Origin: an uncultured Rhodopila sp.
GTDB lineage: Bacteria; Pseudomonadota; Alphaproteobacteria; Acetobacterales; Acetobacteraceae
Direction of reading: 5' to 3'
DNA length: 64,000 nt
NCBI RefSeq assembly: GCF_903944925.1
Contig: NZ_CAJATU010000163.1
Span: 140,970 to 204,969, forward strand
Position numbers and translations under genes: made by a program. Below, piece by piece: positions 43,837 through 53,356 of the stretch. How positions within the stretch are numbered: position 1 is the stretch's first letter; the number at the start of each line of letters is the position of its first letter. The notes below the pieces were generated by a model, which saw only the letters and a list, made by a program, of their open reading frames with translations, was not told the origin of the DNA and did no database searches.

Positions 43837-43865
43837 GTCATGGCCGGGCGTGTCCCGGCCATGAC
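43837..43865. repeat. Short-form palindromic element G (perfect hairpin)
   Basis: GTCATGGCCGGG, a 5-base loop, then CCCGGCCATGAC: a perfect 29-bp palindrome. It lies between ctaB and the 42-residue protein gene within the oxidase operon. Confidence 0.9.
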
Positions 43866-43902
43866 GGCAGCGCGCAGGGCCGGCTGGAGTGCGCATGATC
43901 GC

Positions 43903-44838
43903 TCAACCCACCAGCCGGTCGAGGGCGAGCGCCGCGAACAGTGCGAAAAGATAATAGATTGAGTATTTGAACGCTCCTTTCGCCGGTGCGTCGCCCGTCA
44001 GGCTGCACCCGTCCTGATCCTGTTTATCGGCCATCACCCGATAGACCCGCAGCAGAAACACCAGGCCGAGCACGGTCGCCGCCACACAATACGGAAACCC
44101 GCTGAAGCCCATGAAGAACGGCGCCAAGGTCAGCGGCACCAGGACCAGGGTGTACAGCATGATCTGCCGGCGGGTTTCGCGGGCGCCCGCCACCACCGGC
44201 AGCATTGGCACGCCGGCTTTGCGGTAGTCCTCGTTGGCCCACAGCGCGAGCGACCAGAAATGCGGCGGGGTCCAGATGAAGACGATCCCGAACAGGACCA
44301 ACGGCACCAGGTCAACCGTTCCGGTGACGGCCGCCCAGCCGATGACGGGCGGGAAGGCTCCGGCAGCGCCACCGATGACGATGTTCTGCGGCGTGCGGCG
44401 CTTCAGCCAGATCGTGTAGATAAACACATAGAAACAGATCGACAGCGCCAGGATCAGCGCCGCGGGGATATTCACCGCCAGGCCCATCATGATCACCGAA
44501 CCGACCGCCAGCGTGATGCCGAAACCCAGCGCCGCGCCCGGCTCGATGCGCCCCGCCGGTATCGGCCGCTTGCGGGTGCGGCGCATGATGGCGTCGATAT
44601 CGCGATCGTACCACATATTGATCGCGCCGCAGGCGCCGGCCGCCACGGTGATGCAGAGAATGGCGGTGAAGGCCAGCACCGGGTGCAGGTGGCCCGGTGC
44701 GACGATCAAGCCGATGACGCCGGTGAACACCACCAGGGTCAGCACCCGGGGTTTCAGCAGCGCAATCCAGTCGCGGTAGTCGGCTTCCCATACCCCGGCC
44801 TCGGTGGCCGGGGTCAATGATGATGTTGCGTCGCTCAC
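43903..44838 (-). CDS. ctaB: Protoheme IX farnesyltransferase (heme O synthase)
   Basis: CtaB attaches a farnesyl chain to heme b, giving heme O, the precursor of heme A for the oxidase. The 311-residue protein has eight or nine membrane helices and the UbiA-family aspartate motifs NMWYDRDIDAIMRRTRKRPIP and, later, DYRKAGVPMLP. It starts 12 bp after the ctaD stop, so both share one transcript. Confidence 0.95.
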   Translation of the reverse strand: MSDATSSLTPATEAGVWEADYRDWIALLKPRVLTLVVFTGVIGLIVAPGHLHPVLAFTAILCITVAAGACGAINMWYDRDIDAIMRRTRKRPIPAGRIEPGAALGFGITLAVGSVIMMGLAVNIPAALILALSICFYVFIYTIWLKRRTPQNIVIGGAAGAFPPVIGWAAVTGTVDLVPLVLFGIVFIWTPPHFWSLALWANEDYRKAGVPMLPVVAGARETRRQIMLYTLVLVPLTLAPFFMGFSGFPYCVAATVLGLVFLLRVYRVMADKQDQDGCSLTGDAPAKGAFKYSIYYLFALFAALALDRLVG

Positions 44839-44850
44839 AGGGTGCCCCCG

Positions 44851-46440
44851 TCAGGAAATCCGAGGCAGTTCCAGATAGGTATGGAAGGCGGGCGGCGAGG
44901 TCTGGGTCCATTCCAGGGTCGTCGCGCCTTCGCCCCAGTAGTTGTCGGCGACGTGCTCCTTCGAGGTGAAGGTGCGATAGCAGACATAGAGGAACACCAG
45001 GAACGCCGCGCCGCTGAGATACGCCCCCAGCGACGAGACGAAATTCCACCCGGCGAAGGCGGCCGGGTAATCCGGATAGCGGCGCGGCATGCCGGACAGG
45101 CCGAGGAAGTGCTGCGGGAAGAACGTCAGGTTGACGCCGATGAACGTCATCCAGAAATGCACCTTGCCCCAATATTCCGGATACTGGTGGCCGGACATCT
45201 TGCCGATCCAGTAATAAAATCCGGCGAAGATGGAGAAGACGGCGCCGAGGGACAGAACGTAATGAAAATGCGCAACGACATAGTAGGTGTTGTGGATCAC
45301 CTGGTCGATGCCGGCATTGGCACAGACCACGCCGGTGACGCCGCCGACGGTGAAGACGAACAGGAAGCCGATGGCCCAGAGCATCGGGGTTTTCAGTTCC
45401 ACCGATCCGCCCCACATCGTTGCGATCCACGAGAAGACCTTGATGCCCGTCGGAACCGCAATGATCAAGGTGGCGGCCATAAAGTATGCCCGGGTATCGA
45501 CGTCGATGCCCGAAATGAACATATGATGCGCCCAGACAACAAAGCCGACGACGCCGATGGCGACCATGGCGTAGACCATGCCGAGATAGCCGAAGATGGG
45601 CTTGCGGCTGAACGTCGAGATGACGTGGCTGATGATGCCGAAGCCCGGCAGGATCATGATGTAGACTTCCGGGTGCCCGAAGAACCAGAACAGATGCTGG
45701 AACAGCACCGGATCGCCGCCGCCGGCCGGATCGAAGAACGAGGTGCCGAAGTTACGGTCGCAGATCAGCATGGTGATCGCACCGGCCAGGACCGGGACCG
45801 CCAGCAGCAGCAGGAATGCCGTTACCAGTTCCGACCAGATGAACAGCGGCATCTTGTGCAAGGTCATGCCGGGCGCGCGCATGTTGAAGATGGTGACGAT
45901 GAAGTTCATCGATCCCAGCAACGAACTCAGGCCGGCGAGGTGCAGTGCGAACAGCGTGCAGTCCATCCCCATGCCCGGCTCATACGTCGAGTTCGACAAT
46001 GGCGGATACAGCGTCCAGCCGGATCCCGACTCGCCCATCAGCAGGCCGGTGCAGATCAGCACGAAGGCCGGCGGCAGCAGCCAGAAGCTGATGTTGTTCA
46101 GCCTTGGGAACGCCATGTCCGGCGCGCCGATCATTAGCGGAATGAACCAGTTGCCGAAGCCGCCGATAAGCGCGGGCATGACGGAGAAGAAGATCATCAG
46201 CAGCCCGTGGGTGGTGATGATCGTGTTCCACTCCTGGCCCGAATTGACGAGGTGGTTGTTCGGGAAATTCAACTGTGCCCGCATGATCTCCGACAGGGTG
46301 CCGCCGACGGTTCCGCCGATGACCGCGAAGATCAGGTAAAGGGTGCCGATGTCCTTGTGGTTGGTGCTGAACAGCCAGCGCTGGACAAAGGTCGGGTGAT
46401 GACCGTGCTCGTGATGGTCGACTGCGGTCGTCGCATCCAT
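44851..46440 (-). CDS. ctaD: Cytochrome c oxidase subunit I (aa3 type)
   Basis: The 529-residue catalytic subunit has twelve helices. Heme and copper ligands are visible: H in the first helix region ([10 protein letters not shown]), the [13 protein letters not shown] cross-linked His-Tyr, the HH pair in WAHHMF, and HFHYVLSLG for heme a3 and a. The [11 protein letters not shown] context is that of the A1 aa3 oxidases. The ATG at 46440 gives the usual short N-terminus. It follows ctaC by 60 bp. Confidence 0.97.
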   Translation of the reverse strand: MDATTAVDHHEHGHHPTFVQRWLFSTNHKDIGTLYLIFAVIGGTVGGTLSEIMRAQLNFPNNHLVNSGQEWNTIITTHGLLMIFFSVMPALIGGFGNWFIPLMIGAPDMAFPRLNNISFWLLPPAFVLICTGLLMGESGSGWTLYPPLSNSTYEPGMGMDCTLFALHLAGLSSLLGSMNFIVTIFNMRAPGMTLHKMPLFIWSELVTAFLLLLAVPVLAGAITMLICDRNFGTSFFDPAGGGDPVLFQHLFWFFGHPEVYIMILPGFGIISHVISTFSRKPIFGYLGMVYAMVAIGVVGFVVWAHHMFISGIDVDTRAYFMAATLIIAVPTGIKVFSWIATMWGGSVELKTPMLWAIGFLFVFTVGGVTGVVCANAGIDQVIHNTYYVVAHFHYVLSLGAVFSIFAGFYYWIGKMSGHQYPEYWGKVHFWMTFIGVNLTFFPQHFLGLSGMPRRYPDYPAAFAGWNFVSSLGAYLSGAAFLVFLYVCYRTFTSKEHVADNYWGEGATTLEWTQTSPPAFHTYLELPRIS

Positions 46441-46500
46441 GGTTTTTCTCCGCTGATCAGCCGGCTTTGACGCCGGCACTCGTTCAAGCCGCCGTCGCGA

Positions 46501-47334
46501 TCACTGGGATGCGAGTTTGGGGAGTTGAGTCACCGAGGCCGCTTTTTTGGCCTGATCCACCCAGGTCTTGAAGTCGGCCTCGGACACCGCGCGGACGGAT
46601 ATGGGCATCTGGCTGTGGTTCTGGCCGCAGATCTGGTTGCACTCCCCGTAGAAGGTGCCGATCTGATTTGCTTCAAGCCAGGTTTCGATGGTCCGGCCGG
46701 GGATGGCGTAGCGCTGCACGCCGAAGGACGGGATGAAGAAGCTGTGGATCACGTCCTCACTGGTGGTGAGGATGCGGATCTTCTTGTTCACCGGGATGAC
46801 CAACTGGTTGTCTACGTCGAGCAGGCGGAGCTGGCCGGGCTTGAGGTCGTCGTCGCCGACATAGCGGCTTTCGATGTCGATGTTACCGTGGTCGGGGTAG
46901 CTGTATTCCCAATACCACTGATGGCCGGTGACCTTGATGGTCATGTCGGGGTCCGGTGTGCGGTCCTGGTAGTAGATCAGCCGGAACGACGGGATCGCGA
47001 TGACGACCAGGATCAGCACCGGGATAACGGTCCAGGAGATCTCCAGGATCGTGTTGTGGCTGGTCCGGCTGGGCGTCGGGTTGCGCTGCGCGTTGTAGCG
47101 ATAGACGACCCAAATCAGCAGGGCCGCGACGAACAGCGTGATGACGGTGATGATCGCGAGGACGAGGTCATGCAGGTCGATGATGCGGTCCTTGATCGGG
47201 CTGAACGACCGCTGCATCCCCATTTCCCATGGTTGGGGGGCCCCGACGACGCCTTGGGCGGCGGCGAAGGGAGCAATTGAAAGGTTCAGAATTCCGCAGG
47301 CCACAACAGCTAGAAGCCGCCTTGCCATTCGCAT
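46501..47334 (-). CDS. ctaC: Cytochrome c oxidase subunit II
   Basis: A 277-residue subunit with a signal peptide (cut near APFAAAQG), two helices (about residues 58-78 and 97-115) and a periplasmic cupredoxin domain. The CuA ligands are in GECNQICGQNHSQMPI (two Cys, one His, one Met) with the earlier H in VIHSFFIPSFG; the GHQWYWEYSYPD aromatic tract is intact. It receives electrons from cytochrome c. It is the first gene of the oxidase operon, with the promoter presumably in the 300 bp upstream. Confidence 0.96.
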   Translation of the reverse strand: MRMARRLLAVVACGILNLSIAPFAAAQGVVGAPQPWEMGMQRSFSPIKDRIIDLHDLVLAIITVITLFVAALLIWVVYRYNAQRNPTPSRTSHNTILEISWTVIPVLILVVIAIPSFRLIYYQDRTPDPDMTIKVTGHQWYWEYSYPDHGNIDIESRYVGDDDLKPGQLRLLDVDNQLVIPVNKKIRILTTSEDVIHSFFIPSFGVQRYAIPGRTIETWLEANQIGTFYGECNQICGQNHSQMPISVRAVSEADFKTWVDQAKKAASVTQLPKLASQ

Positions 47335-47641
47335 CGGTTCACCATCCCGTTTTGTTAGCTGGACGCTACTGAGGCGTAATTTGGCCTACCGGAGCGGCCG
47401 GGGACGATCAAGCTCCGAGGGGGGTGGGGCGGGTGCTTTGGCGAGCACACTACTGAGAGCGAGGCGGCGGGCCGCGGAAAAGCTCGGGTTGAACACCTTG
47501 TCGGCTCTTGTGTCATGGCCGGATTTAATCCGGCCATCCACAACTTACGGTGCTGGCGGAGGCAAAGGCGTGGATCGCCGGCACAAGGCCGGCCATGACA
47601 CAAACACCGACCGGCTTCGACAGTGTCTGAAAAGGACCCGC
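47335..47641. other. 307-bp gap before ctaC, mostly a palindromic element
   Basis: Holds element H (47509-47602) next to the pmtA end; the remaining 170 bp next to the ctaC start should contain the oxidase operon promoter, but I see no clear -35/-10 pair. No gene is seen. Confidence 0.6.
47509..47602. repeat. Long-form palindromic element H
   Basis: Bounded by TGTGTCATGG and CCATGACACA. Left hairpin ATGGCCGGAttTAATCCGGCCAT, right hairpin GCCGGCacaaGGCCGGC, and between them CCACAACTT and AAGGCGTGG, which pair only partly. The outer arms can also pair with each other. It lies between ctaC and pmtA on the same strand. Confidence 0.85.
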
Positions 47642-48319
47642 TCAGGTGCGCAGGCGCACCAGCGTGAACAGCCCGAACGGCGGTATTGCCTCGGCCTCGA
47701 TCCGAGGTAGATCCTCAGGCTCGAAAATCCCGTCCATGGCGAAATCCGGATGCCAGCCCAGGCGGCGGGAGGCCGGCGCCATGGCGCGCTCCAGCCACCA
47801 TCTCGGCCCCTTGGCCGCGGCAAAATGGTTGATGATAAGGATATTACCGCCCGGCCGGACCAGCCGGCGCATCTCGGCCAGCAGCCGCTTCGGGTTCGGC
47901 ACCACCGAGGCCACGAACATCGCGACCGCGGTATCGAAGGACGCATCCTCGAAATCGGTCGCTTCCGCGTCCATCTCACGCAGCGCCTGCACATTGCTCA
48001 GGCCATCGCGCCGGGTGCGCTCGCGCGCCTTGCGCAGCATCTCCTTCGACAGGTCGATGCCGGTGATTCGCTTGTCACGATTGTAAATTGGCAGCGCCAA
48101 CCCGGTGCCGACGCCGACTTCCAGCACGTCCAGGCCGGGGAGACGGTTCACCATCGAAACGGCGCGGATGCGTCCCTTGGACGAAATCCCGCCGAACACC
48201 GTGTCATAAACGCCCGCCCACCGCCGGTACGCCTCGACGATGGACGCGCTGTCCAAGGCTGCAATCGGAACGAACCGCTCTGCCGCGGTCGCATCTGTCT
48301 TCTGAAGTGATTGATTCAT
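47642..48319 (-). CDS. pmtA: Phospholipid N-methyltransferase (PmtA-type, SAM-dependent)
   Basis: A 225-residue class I methyltransferase. Motif I is LDVLEVGVGTGLALPIY, followed by GIDLSKEMLRKARER and the post-motif region LIINHFAA. The AYRRWAGVYDTVFG start and the RLGWHPDFAMD-like tail match the Rhodobacter-type PmtA that methylates phosphatidylethanolamine toward phosphatidylcholine. The enzyme is cytosolic and membrane-associated. The ATG at 48319 is the family-like start; a longer form to 48385 is less likely. Confidence 0.85.
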   Translation of the reverse strand: MNQSLQKTDATAAERFVPIAALDSASIVEAYRRWAGVYDTVFGGISSKGRIRAVSMVNRLPGLDVLEVGVGTGLALPIYNRDKRITGIDLSKEMLRKARERTRRDGLSNVQALREMDAEATDFEDASFDTAVAMFVASVVPNPKRLLAEMRRLVRPGGNILIINHFAAAKGPRWWLERAMAPASRRLGWHPDFAMDGIFEPEDLPRIEAEAIPPFGLFTLVRLRT

Positions 48320-48447
48320 AAGCCGCCAGCTATTTCCACGCACGCTGCCCCAGCATTCAGGCCGACTAGCATGCTGATCTTCCAAGCAGTCATGCTAACG
48401 CCATAAATGACAGCGGGTGCCCGCGCAAGGCGGCATCGCCATTTATA

Positions 48448-48471
48448 TGACGCTAATGTCAAATAGCGTCA
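48448..48471 (-). terminator. Hairpin at the end of tatA
   Basis: TGACGCTA and TAGCGTCA form an 8-bp stem around 8 bases, beginning at the tatA stop codon and followed on the minus strand by an AT-rich stretch. It lies between tatA and pmtA. There is no clear run of T, so termination is possible rather than certain. Confidence 0.35.
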
Positions 48472-48714
48472 GCGGGTAGCGGTCTTCTCCCGGGTCGTTG
48501 CGGCGGCCGGAGCAGCCGGTCCGGACAGGGTGCCACTCGGCTTGGTTGCGCTGTCCTCCATCGACTCGTCGTCCGGTTCTGCCATGTTCTTTTTGAACGA
48601 CTTGATGCCCTTGGCGAAGTCGCCCATCAACCCGCTGATCTTGTTGCCGCCACCAAACAGCACGAGAATCACCGCCAGCACGACCAACCAGTGCCAGATG
48701 CTGAAACTACCCAT
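48469..48714 (-). CDS. tatA: Sec-independent translocase subunit TatA
   Basis: An 81-residue twin-arginine translocation component. It has the family pattern: a short N-terminal helix ([21 protein letters not shown]), the hinge [11 protein letters not shown] and an amphipathic helix [12 protein letters not shown], then a disordered tail. TatA forms the pore that exports folded proteins. A strong AGGAGG precedes the ATG at 48714. tatB and tatC are not in the window. Confidence 0.92.
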   Translation of the reverse strand: MGSFSIWHWLVVLAVILVLFGGGNKISGLMGDFAKGIKSFKKNMAEPDDESMEDSATKPSGTLSGPAAPAAATTREKTATR

Positions 48715-48833
48715 AAGACCTCCTGAACCTGATCGAGGGCCGGTTCCGGCGGGAGGTTTTCCCCCGGTCCTCTGCCGCTGACATGGCGCGAGTCGGCGAA
48801 TCATGCAAGCGGCGTTTGCCGCCCGCGCCTGGC

Positions 48834-49301
48834 TCAGGCCGGGGCGTTCGGCCGGCCTGCGCGGTGGTAGGGGTGGCCGAGGGCGATCGCCTGCGCGCGG
48901 TAGAGTTGCTCCGCCAGCATGGCGCGCACCAGGAAGTGCGGCCAGGTCAGCGCGCCGAGCGAGAGGACGAAATCCGCCCGGGCGAGGACCGGCCGATCGA
49001 GCCCCTCGGCACCGCCAATCAGGAAGCAGACCGGGCGACCGAGTTCGGACCAGCGGCGCAGCTTCGCCGCCAGGGTCTCGCTATCCAGGGCCTGGCCGCC
49101 GGGATCGAGCGGCACGGCGAACGCGTCGCGCGGCAGGGATCCCAGCAGCGCAGCGGTTTCCAGGCGTTTGACGGTTGCCGGGTCGCCGCGCGCCTCCGCC
49201 ACCTCCGTCACCGTCAGCCGGGGCCGCAGCCGCGCATTGTACCGTTCAAACAGATCGGCTTCGGGAGCCTTGCGCAGGCGGCCGATGGCGATGACGTGCA
49301 T
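48834..49301 (-). CDS. rlmH: 23S rRNA (pseudouridine1915-N3)-methyltransferase RlmH
   Basis: A 155-residue SPOUT-class methyltransferase that modifies helix 69 of 23S rRNA. The C-terminal trefoil-knot motifs [13 protein letters not shown] and [25 protein letters not shown], with the family end HPYHR, are intact. The ATG at 49301 ([14 protein letters not shown]) is the standard start. It is often next to rsfS and nadD; neither is here. Confidence 0.95.
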   Translation of the reverse strand: MHVIAIGRLRKAPEADLFERYNARLRPRLTVTEVAEARGDPATVKRLETAALLGSLPRDAFAVPLDPGGQALDSETLAAKLRRWSELGRPVCFLIGGAEGLDRPVLARADFVLSLGALTWPHFLVRAMLAEQLYRAQAIALGHPYHRAGRPNAPA

Positions 49302-49427
49302 GGGCTGGGGTGCCTTCCGGGACGCATATCCCGCCTTGGATGCTGGCGTTTTATCTTCATGCGGACCAACAATCGCGTCTTGCGGAGCGATTGGGGCGCG
49401 GCTAAACACTGCCTCCCGGCCCGGATG

Positions 49428-49502
49428 GGGCGCGTAGCTCAGCGGGAGAGCACCTCCCTGACACGGAGGGGGTCACAGGTTCAATCCCTGTCGCGCCCAC
49501 CA
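49428..49502 (+). tRNA. tRNA-Val (anticodon GAC)
   Basis: A 75-base cloverleaf: acceptor GGGCGCG/CGCGCCC, D arm GCTC/GAGC, anticodon stem CCTCC/GGAGG with loop CTGACAC (anticodon GAC), variable loop of 5 bases, T arm ACAGG TTCAATC CCTGT, discriminator A and an encoded CCA. No integrase or attachment-site repeat is seen next to it. Confidence 0.97.
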
Positions 49503-49648
49503 TTCCCGCCTTGAACCCCGCTTCGTCGCGCGGGGATTGTCGCGCTGCTGCGCTCCTGGCATTGATACCGAAGTGGAAGGCATAAGCCGGAGACTGCGCC
49601 GGCCGCGAGGCTTCGCGCCATCGTTGTTTCTTTGCTCCGGGAGTTGCC

Positions 49649-50056
49649 ATGCCAAGGTTGGCCGCCGTTTTTGTCCTCAGCGCCATCGCAGTGTCGGCGT
49701 GCAGCAGCCCGCCTCCGCCGGTTGCCGCGGCACCTCCCGCCGCGCCCGTGCCGATCGATGGGACGTATGGCGGGGTGATGCAACTGAGCCGCGGCGACCA
49801 GATGAGCTGCGGCGACGAGAACCCGATCACGCTGCAGGTGACAGACCACAGCTTCACCTATCGGCTGAGCCAGCCTCGGGCAGAGTGGAAGCCGGTCATC
49901 GTGTTCACGGCGACGATCGGGGCGGACGGGTCGTTCAACGCGGTGTCGGGGCCGGATTCCATGAGCGGGCGGGTGTCGCAGGGGACGATGCAGGGCGTGA
50001 TCGTTGGGGACATCTGCGCGTTCAACTTCAACGCGGCGCATGGCGGGACGTGGTGA
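49649..50056 (+). CDS. Putative lipoprotein of unknown function
   Basis: A 135-residue protein whose first 18 residues form a lipoprotein signal with lipobox SACS (cysteine 18), followed by a proline/alanine linker and a small globular part (IDGTYGGVMQLSRGD ... ICAFNFNAAH). Two further cysteines (CGDEN and ICAF) could form a disulfide. I recognise no family; similar small lipoproteins occur widely in alphaproteobacteria. The signal and codon use support expression. Confidence 0.7.
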   Translation: MPRLAAVFVLSAIAVSACSSPPPPVAAAPPAAPVPIDGTYGGVMQLSRGDQMSCGDENPITLQVTDHSFTYRLSQPRAEWKPVIVFTATIGADGSFNAVSGPDSMSGRVSQGTMQGVIVGDICAFNFNAAHGGTW

Positions 50057-50187
50057 CGGAGGGCTGTCGGTTGGACACGAACGTGGTGTCCGAGTTGAGG
50101 AAGGCGCGCGCGGGCAAGGCGGACCGCAGGGTCGTTGCGTGGGCCGGCAGTCTTTCCATTCGCGCCTTGATGGGACGGCCAACATAG
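50057..50187 (+). pseudogene. N-terminal fragment of a VapC/FitB-like PIN toxin
   Basis: Just after the lipoprotein stop one frame reads LDTNVVSELRKARAGKADRR and then VVAWAG, which is the characteristic beginning of FitB/VapC PIN proteins (first catalytic Asp in LDTN). The remaining 100 residues, with the other acidic residues, are missing and the frame ends at 50187. No antitoxin gene lies nearby. It is a second toxin-antitoxin relic in the window, besides the one at 13.4 kb. Confidence 0.55.
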
Positions 50188-50218
50188 CGCGCCGCGGTCA
50201 ACAGACGCGGGCGGCCGG

Positions 50219-53200
50219 CTAATCCGCCTCCGCCCCCATCTTCGCTGCCAGTGCCGGCATCCGGGCGCGCCGCGGTGCCAGCCAATGCTGTAGCTTGTCC
50301 AGGTACAGATAGATCACCGGCGTCGTATACAGCGTCAGGATCTGGCTCAGCGCCAGACCGCCGACCATCGCGAAGCCGAGCGGACGGCGCAATTCCGACC
50401 CCGCGCCGGAGCCGACCATCAGCGGGATACCGGCCAGCATCGCTGCCATCGTCGTCATGAAGATGGGCCGGAACCGCAGCAGGCAGGCCTGACGGATCGC
50501 CGCCAGCGGCGTCGCTCCATCCCGGCGCTCGGCGGTGATGGCGAAGTCCACCATCATGATGCCGTTCTTCTTGACGATGCCGATCAGCAGGATGATGCCG
50601 ATCAGCGCGATCACCGTCAGTTCGTAATGGAACAGCATCAGCATCAGCAGCGCGCCGACACCGGCCGACGGCAGGGTGGACAGGATCGTCAGCGGCAGGA
50701 TGTAGCTCTCATACAGGATGCCGAGGATGATATAGACCGTGATCACCGCCGCGGCGACCAGGTAAGGCTGGCTGGCGAGCGACGACTGGAACGCCTGCGC
50801 GGTCCCCTGGAAGGAGCTTTGCACCGTCAGCGGCGTGTTGATGTCCCGCACCGCCGCGTTGATCGCATCGACCGCCTGCCCCAGCGCCGCGCCCTGCGCC
50901 AGGTTGAAGGAGATCGTCACCGCCGGGAACTGGCTCTGATGGCTGATCGACAGCGGCTGCACCGGCGCGGTGGACCACGTCGCAAAGGCCGACAGCGGCA
51001 CGGCCTGACCGGTGTTCGAATGGACATACAGGTTGTTCAGCGTCTCCACATCCGACGCCGCGCCCGGGGTCACTTCCAGGATCAGGTGGTAGGAGTTCAC
51101 CTGGCTGAAATATTGCGTGACCTGCCGCTGGCCGAACGCATCATAGATCGTGTCGTCGATCACCTGAGGCTGCACGCCGAACCGCGCTGCCTTGTCGCGA
51201 TCGATCTTCAGCGTGACGGTGGTCCCGCCGGTCTGCTGATCGCTGGTGACATCGCGCAGCATCGGCAGGGTCTGCAGCTTGGCGAGCACCTTCGGCGCCC
51301 ATTGGAACAGCTCGTCGAAATTGGCGTCCTGCAGCGTATACTGGAACTCGGTCTTGGTCAGCCGCCCGCCGACGCGGATGTCCTGCGCAGCTTGCAGGAA
51401 GGCCGCGCCGCCCGCGACCTCCTGGAACTTCGGCCGCAGCCGGGCGATGTATTGCTGCGCGCTGCCGCCGACCCGCTCGTTCCACGGCTTGAGGGCGATA
51501 TAGATGCGGCCGTTGTTGCCGGTCTGGCCGCCGACGCCGGCCCCGACGGTGGCGCCGAAGGAGAAGGTGTCCGGATCCGCCATGACGATGGCGTTCAGCT
51601 TGGTCTGAATCTCCGACATCCGGCCGAACGAGATGTCCTGCGCGCCCTCCGTCACGCCGAATACCACGCCGGTGTCCTGCGCCGGGAAGAACCCCTTGGG
51701 GATGACGATATACAGGTAGACGGTGGTGCAGACCGTCGCCAGGAACACCATCAGGGTGATGAACCTGAACTTCAGGGCGATATCCAGGGTGCGGCGATAC
51801 CCGCCGACAAGCGACTCGAAGAAGCCCTCGACAATCCGGTAGGCCAGATTATGCCTGCCGGTGTGGTGCTTGAGGAAGCGGGAGCACATCATCGGCGTCA
51901 AGGTCAGCGAGATGAACGCCGACAGCAGCACCGCGATGGTGATGGTCATCGCGAACTCGCGGAACAGCCGCCCGACGATGCCGCCCATCAGCAGCAGCGG
52001 TATGAACACCGCGACCAGCGAGAAGCTGATCGAAATGATGGTGAAGCCGATTTCGCCGGCGCCCTTCAGCGCGGCCTCCATCGGGTCCATGCCGTGCTCG
52101 ATGTGCCGGAAGATGTTTTCCAGCATGACGATGGCGTCGTCCACGACGAAGCCGACGGCGATGGTCAGCGCCATCAGCGACAGGTTGTCCACGCTGAAGC
52201 CCAGCAGGTACATCGCCGCGAAGGTGCAGATCAGCGCCACCGGCACGGTGATCGACGGGATGATGGTGGCCCAGAGGCTGCGCAGGAACAGGAAGATGAC
52301 CATCACCACGAGCGCGATGGACAGGATCAGGGTGAACTGAACGTCCGCCACCGAGGCGCGGATCGTCAGGGTGCGGTCCATGATGACGTTGACGTGGATG
52401 GAGGGCGGGATCGACGCCTCCAGATGCGGCAGCGCCGCCTTGATCTTCTCCACCGTGTCGATGACGTTGGCGCCGGGCTGCTTGAAGACGACCAGCAGGA
52501 TGCCGCGCTTGCCGTTCTGCCAGGCGGCCAGAAGCTGGTTCTCCGGCCCGTCGATGGCGCGGCCGATGTCGCGCACCCGCACCGGGGCGCCGTTGCGCCA
52601 GGCCAGGATGACGTCGTCGTACTGCGCCGCCTTGGTCAACTGGTCGTTGTCGTACACCGCGAAGGACTGGTTCGGCGTATTGACGGTGCCCTTCGGCGAA
52701 TCGACCGTGGCGTTGACCAGGACACCGCGCACGTCCTCCAGCGTCATGCCCATGGCCGCCAGCTTGGCCGGATCGACCTGGACGCGCACCGCGCGCTTCT
52801 GCTCACCGCCAATCAGCACCTGGGACACGCCCGAGATCTGCGACAATTGCTGCGACAGCACGACGTCGGCGTACTCGTCCACGTCGATCAGCGGCACCTC
52901 ATCCGACTGCACCGCCAGGATCAGTATCGGCGAGTCGGAGGGGTTGACCTTGCGGTATGTCGGCGCCGAGGGCAGCGCCTTCGGCAACTGGCCACTGGCC
53001 GCGTTGATCGCCGCCTGCACATCGCCGGCCGCCGCGTCGATATCCCGTTCCAGGTCGAATTGCAGCGTGATCTGTGACTGGCCCAGCACACTGACCGATG
53101 TGAGCTGGGCCATCCCGGGTATCTGCGCGAACTGTTTTTCCAGCGGTTGCGCGACGGTGCTGGCCATCGTCTCCGGACTGGCGCCGGGAAAATTGGCGGA

Positions 53201-53341
53201 GACGGAGATGGTGGGAAACTCGACGCGCGGCAGCGGCGCCACCGGCAGGAACGGGTAGGCGGCCAGGCCGACAAGCACCAGCGCCGCCGTCAGCAGCGAG
53301 GTGGCGACCGGTCGTCGAATGAACGGAGTGGAGATGCTCAT
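50219..53341 (-). CDS. RND efflux pump inner-membrane subunit (MdtB/MdtC-like)
   Basis: A 1040-residue proton-driven multidrug exporter subunit with twelve helices and two large periplasmic loops. The proton-relay aspartates lie in GFVVDDAIVMLENIFRHIE (near residue 405), and the loop start YPFLPVAPLPRVEFPTI and QPLEKQFAQIPGMAQLTS are those of the HAE1 family; the ISISFSLVAVFIPLLLMGGI and MCSRFLKHH tracts favour the MdtB/C branch. Enterobacterial MdtBC is a heteromer, but only one RND gene is present, so this pump is probably a homotrimer. The adaptor gene lies 15 bp upstream on the same strand. Confidence 0.93.
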   Translation of the reverse strand: MSISTPFIRRPVATSLLTAALVLVGLAAYPFLPVAPLPRVEFPTISVSANFPGASPETMASTVAQPLEKQFAQIPGMAQLTSVSVLGQSQITLQFDLERDIDAAAGDVQAAINAASGQLPKALPSAPTYRKVNPSDSPILILAVQSDEVPLIDVDEYADVVLSQQLSQISGVSQVLIGGEQKRAVRVQVDPAKLAAMGMTLEDVRGVLVNATVDSPKGTVNTPNQSFAVYDNDQLTKAAQYDDVILAWRNGAPVRVRDIGRAIDGPENQLLAAWQNGKRGILLVVFKQPGANVIDTVEKIKAALPHLEASIPPSIHVNVIMDRTLTIRASVADVQFTLILSIALVVMVIFLFLRSLWATIIPSITVPVALICTFAAMYLLGFSVDNLSLMALTIAVGFVVDDAIVMLENIFRHIEHGMDPMEAALKGAGEIGFTIISISFSLVAVFIPLLLMGGIVGRLFREFAMTITIAVLLSAFISLTLTPMMCSRFLKHHTGRHNLAYRIVEGFFESLVGGYRRTLDIALKFRFITLMVFLATVCTTVYLYIVIPKGFFPAQDTGVVFGVTEGAQDISFGRMSEIQTKLNAIVMADPDTFSFGATVGAGVGGQTGNNGRIYIALKPWNERVGGSAQQYIARLRPKFQEVAGGAAFLQAAQDIRVGGRLTKTEFQYTLQDANFDELFQWAPKVLAKLQTLPMLRDVTSDQQTGGTTVTLKIDRDKAARFGVQPQVIDDTIYDAFGQRQVTQYFSQVNSYHLILEVTPGAASDVETLNNLYVHSNTGQAVPLSAFATWSTAPVQPLSISHQSQFPAVTISFNLAQGAALGQAVDAINAAVRDINTPLTVQSSFQGTAQAFQSSLASQPYLVAAAVITVYIILGILYESYILPLTILSTLPSAGVGALLMLMLFHYELTVIALIGIILLIGIVKKNGIMMVDFAITAERRDGATPLAAIRQACLLRFRPIFMTTMAAMLAGIPLMVGSGAGSELRRPLGFAMVGGLALSQILTLYTTPVIYLYLDKLQHWLAPRRARMPALAAKMGAEAD

Positions 53342-53356
53342 GCCGCGGACGCTCCC

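Noticed and set aside
49428..49502. tRNA-Val as an integration site
   Set aside because: No integrase, no direct repeat of the tRNA 3' end and no change of composition to either side.
50627..53077. An 816-residue plus-strand frame opposite the RND pump
   Set aside because: Antisense shadow of a strongly conserved gene; no start context or motif.
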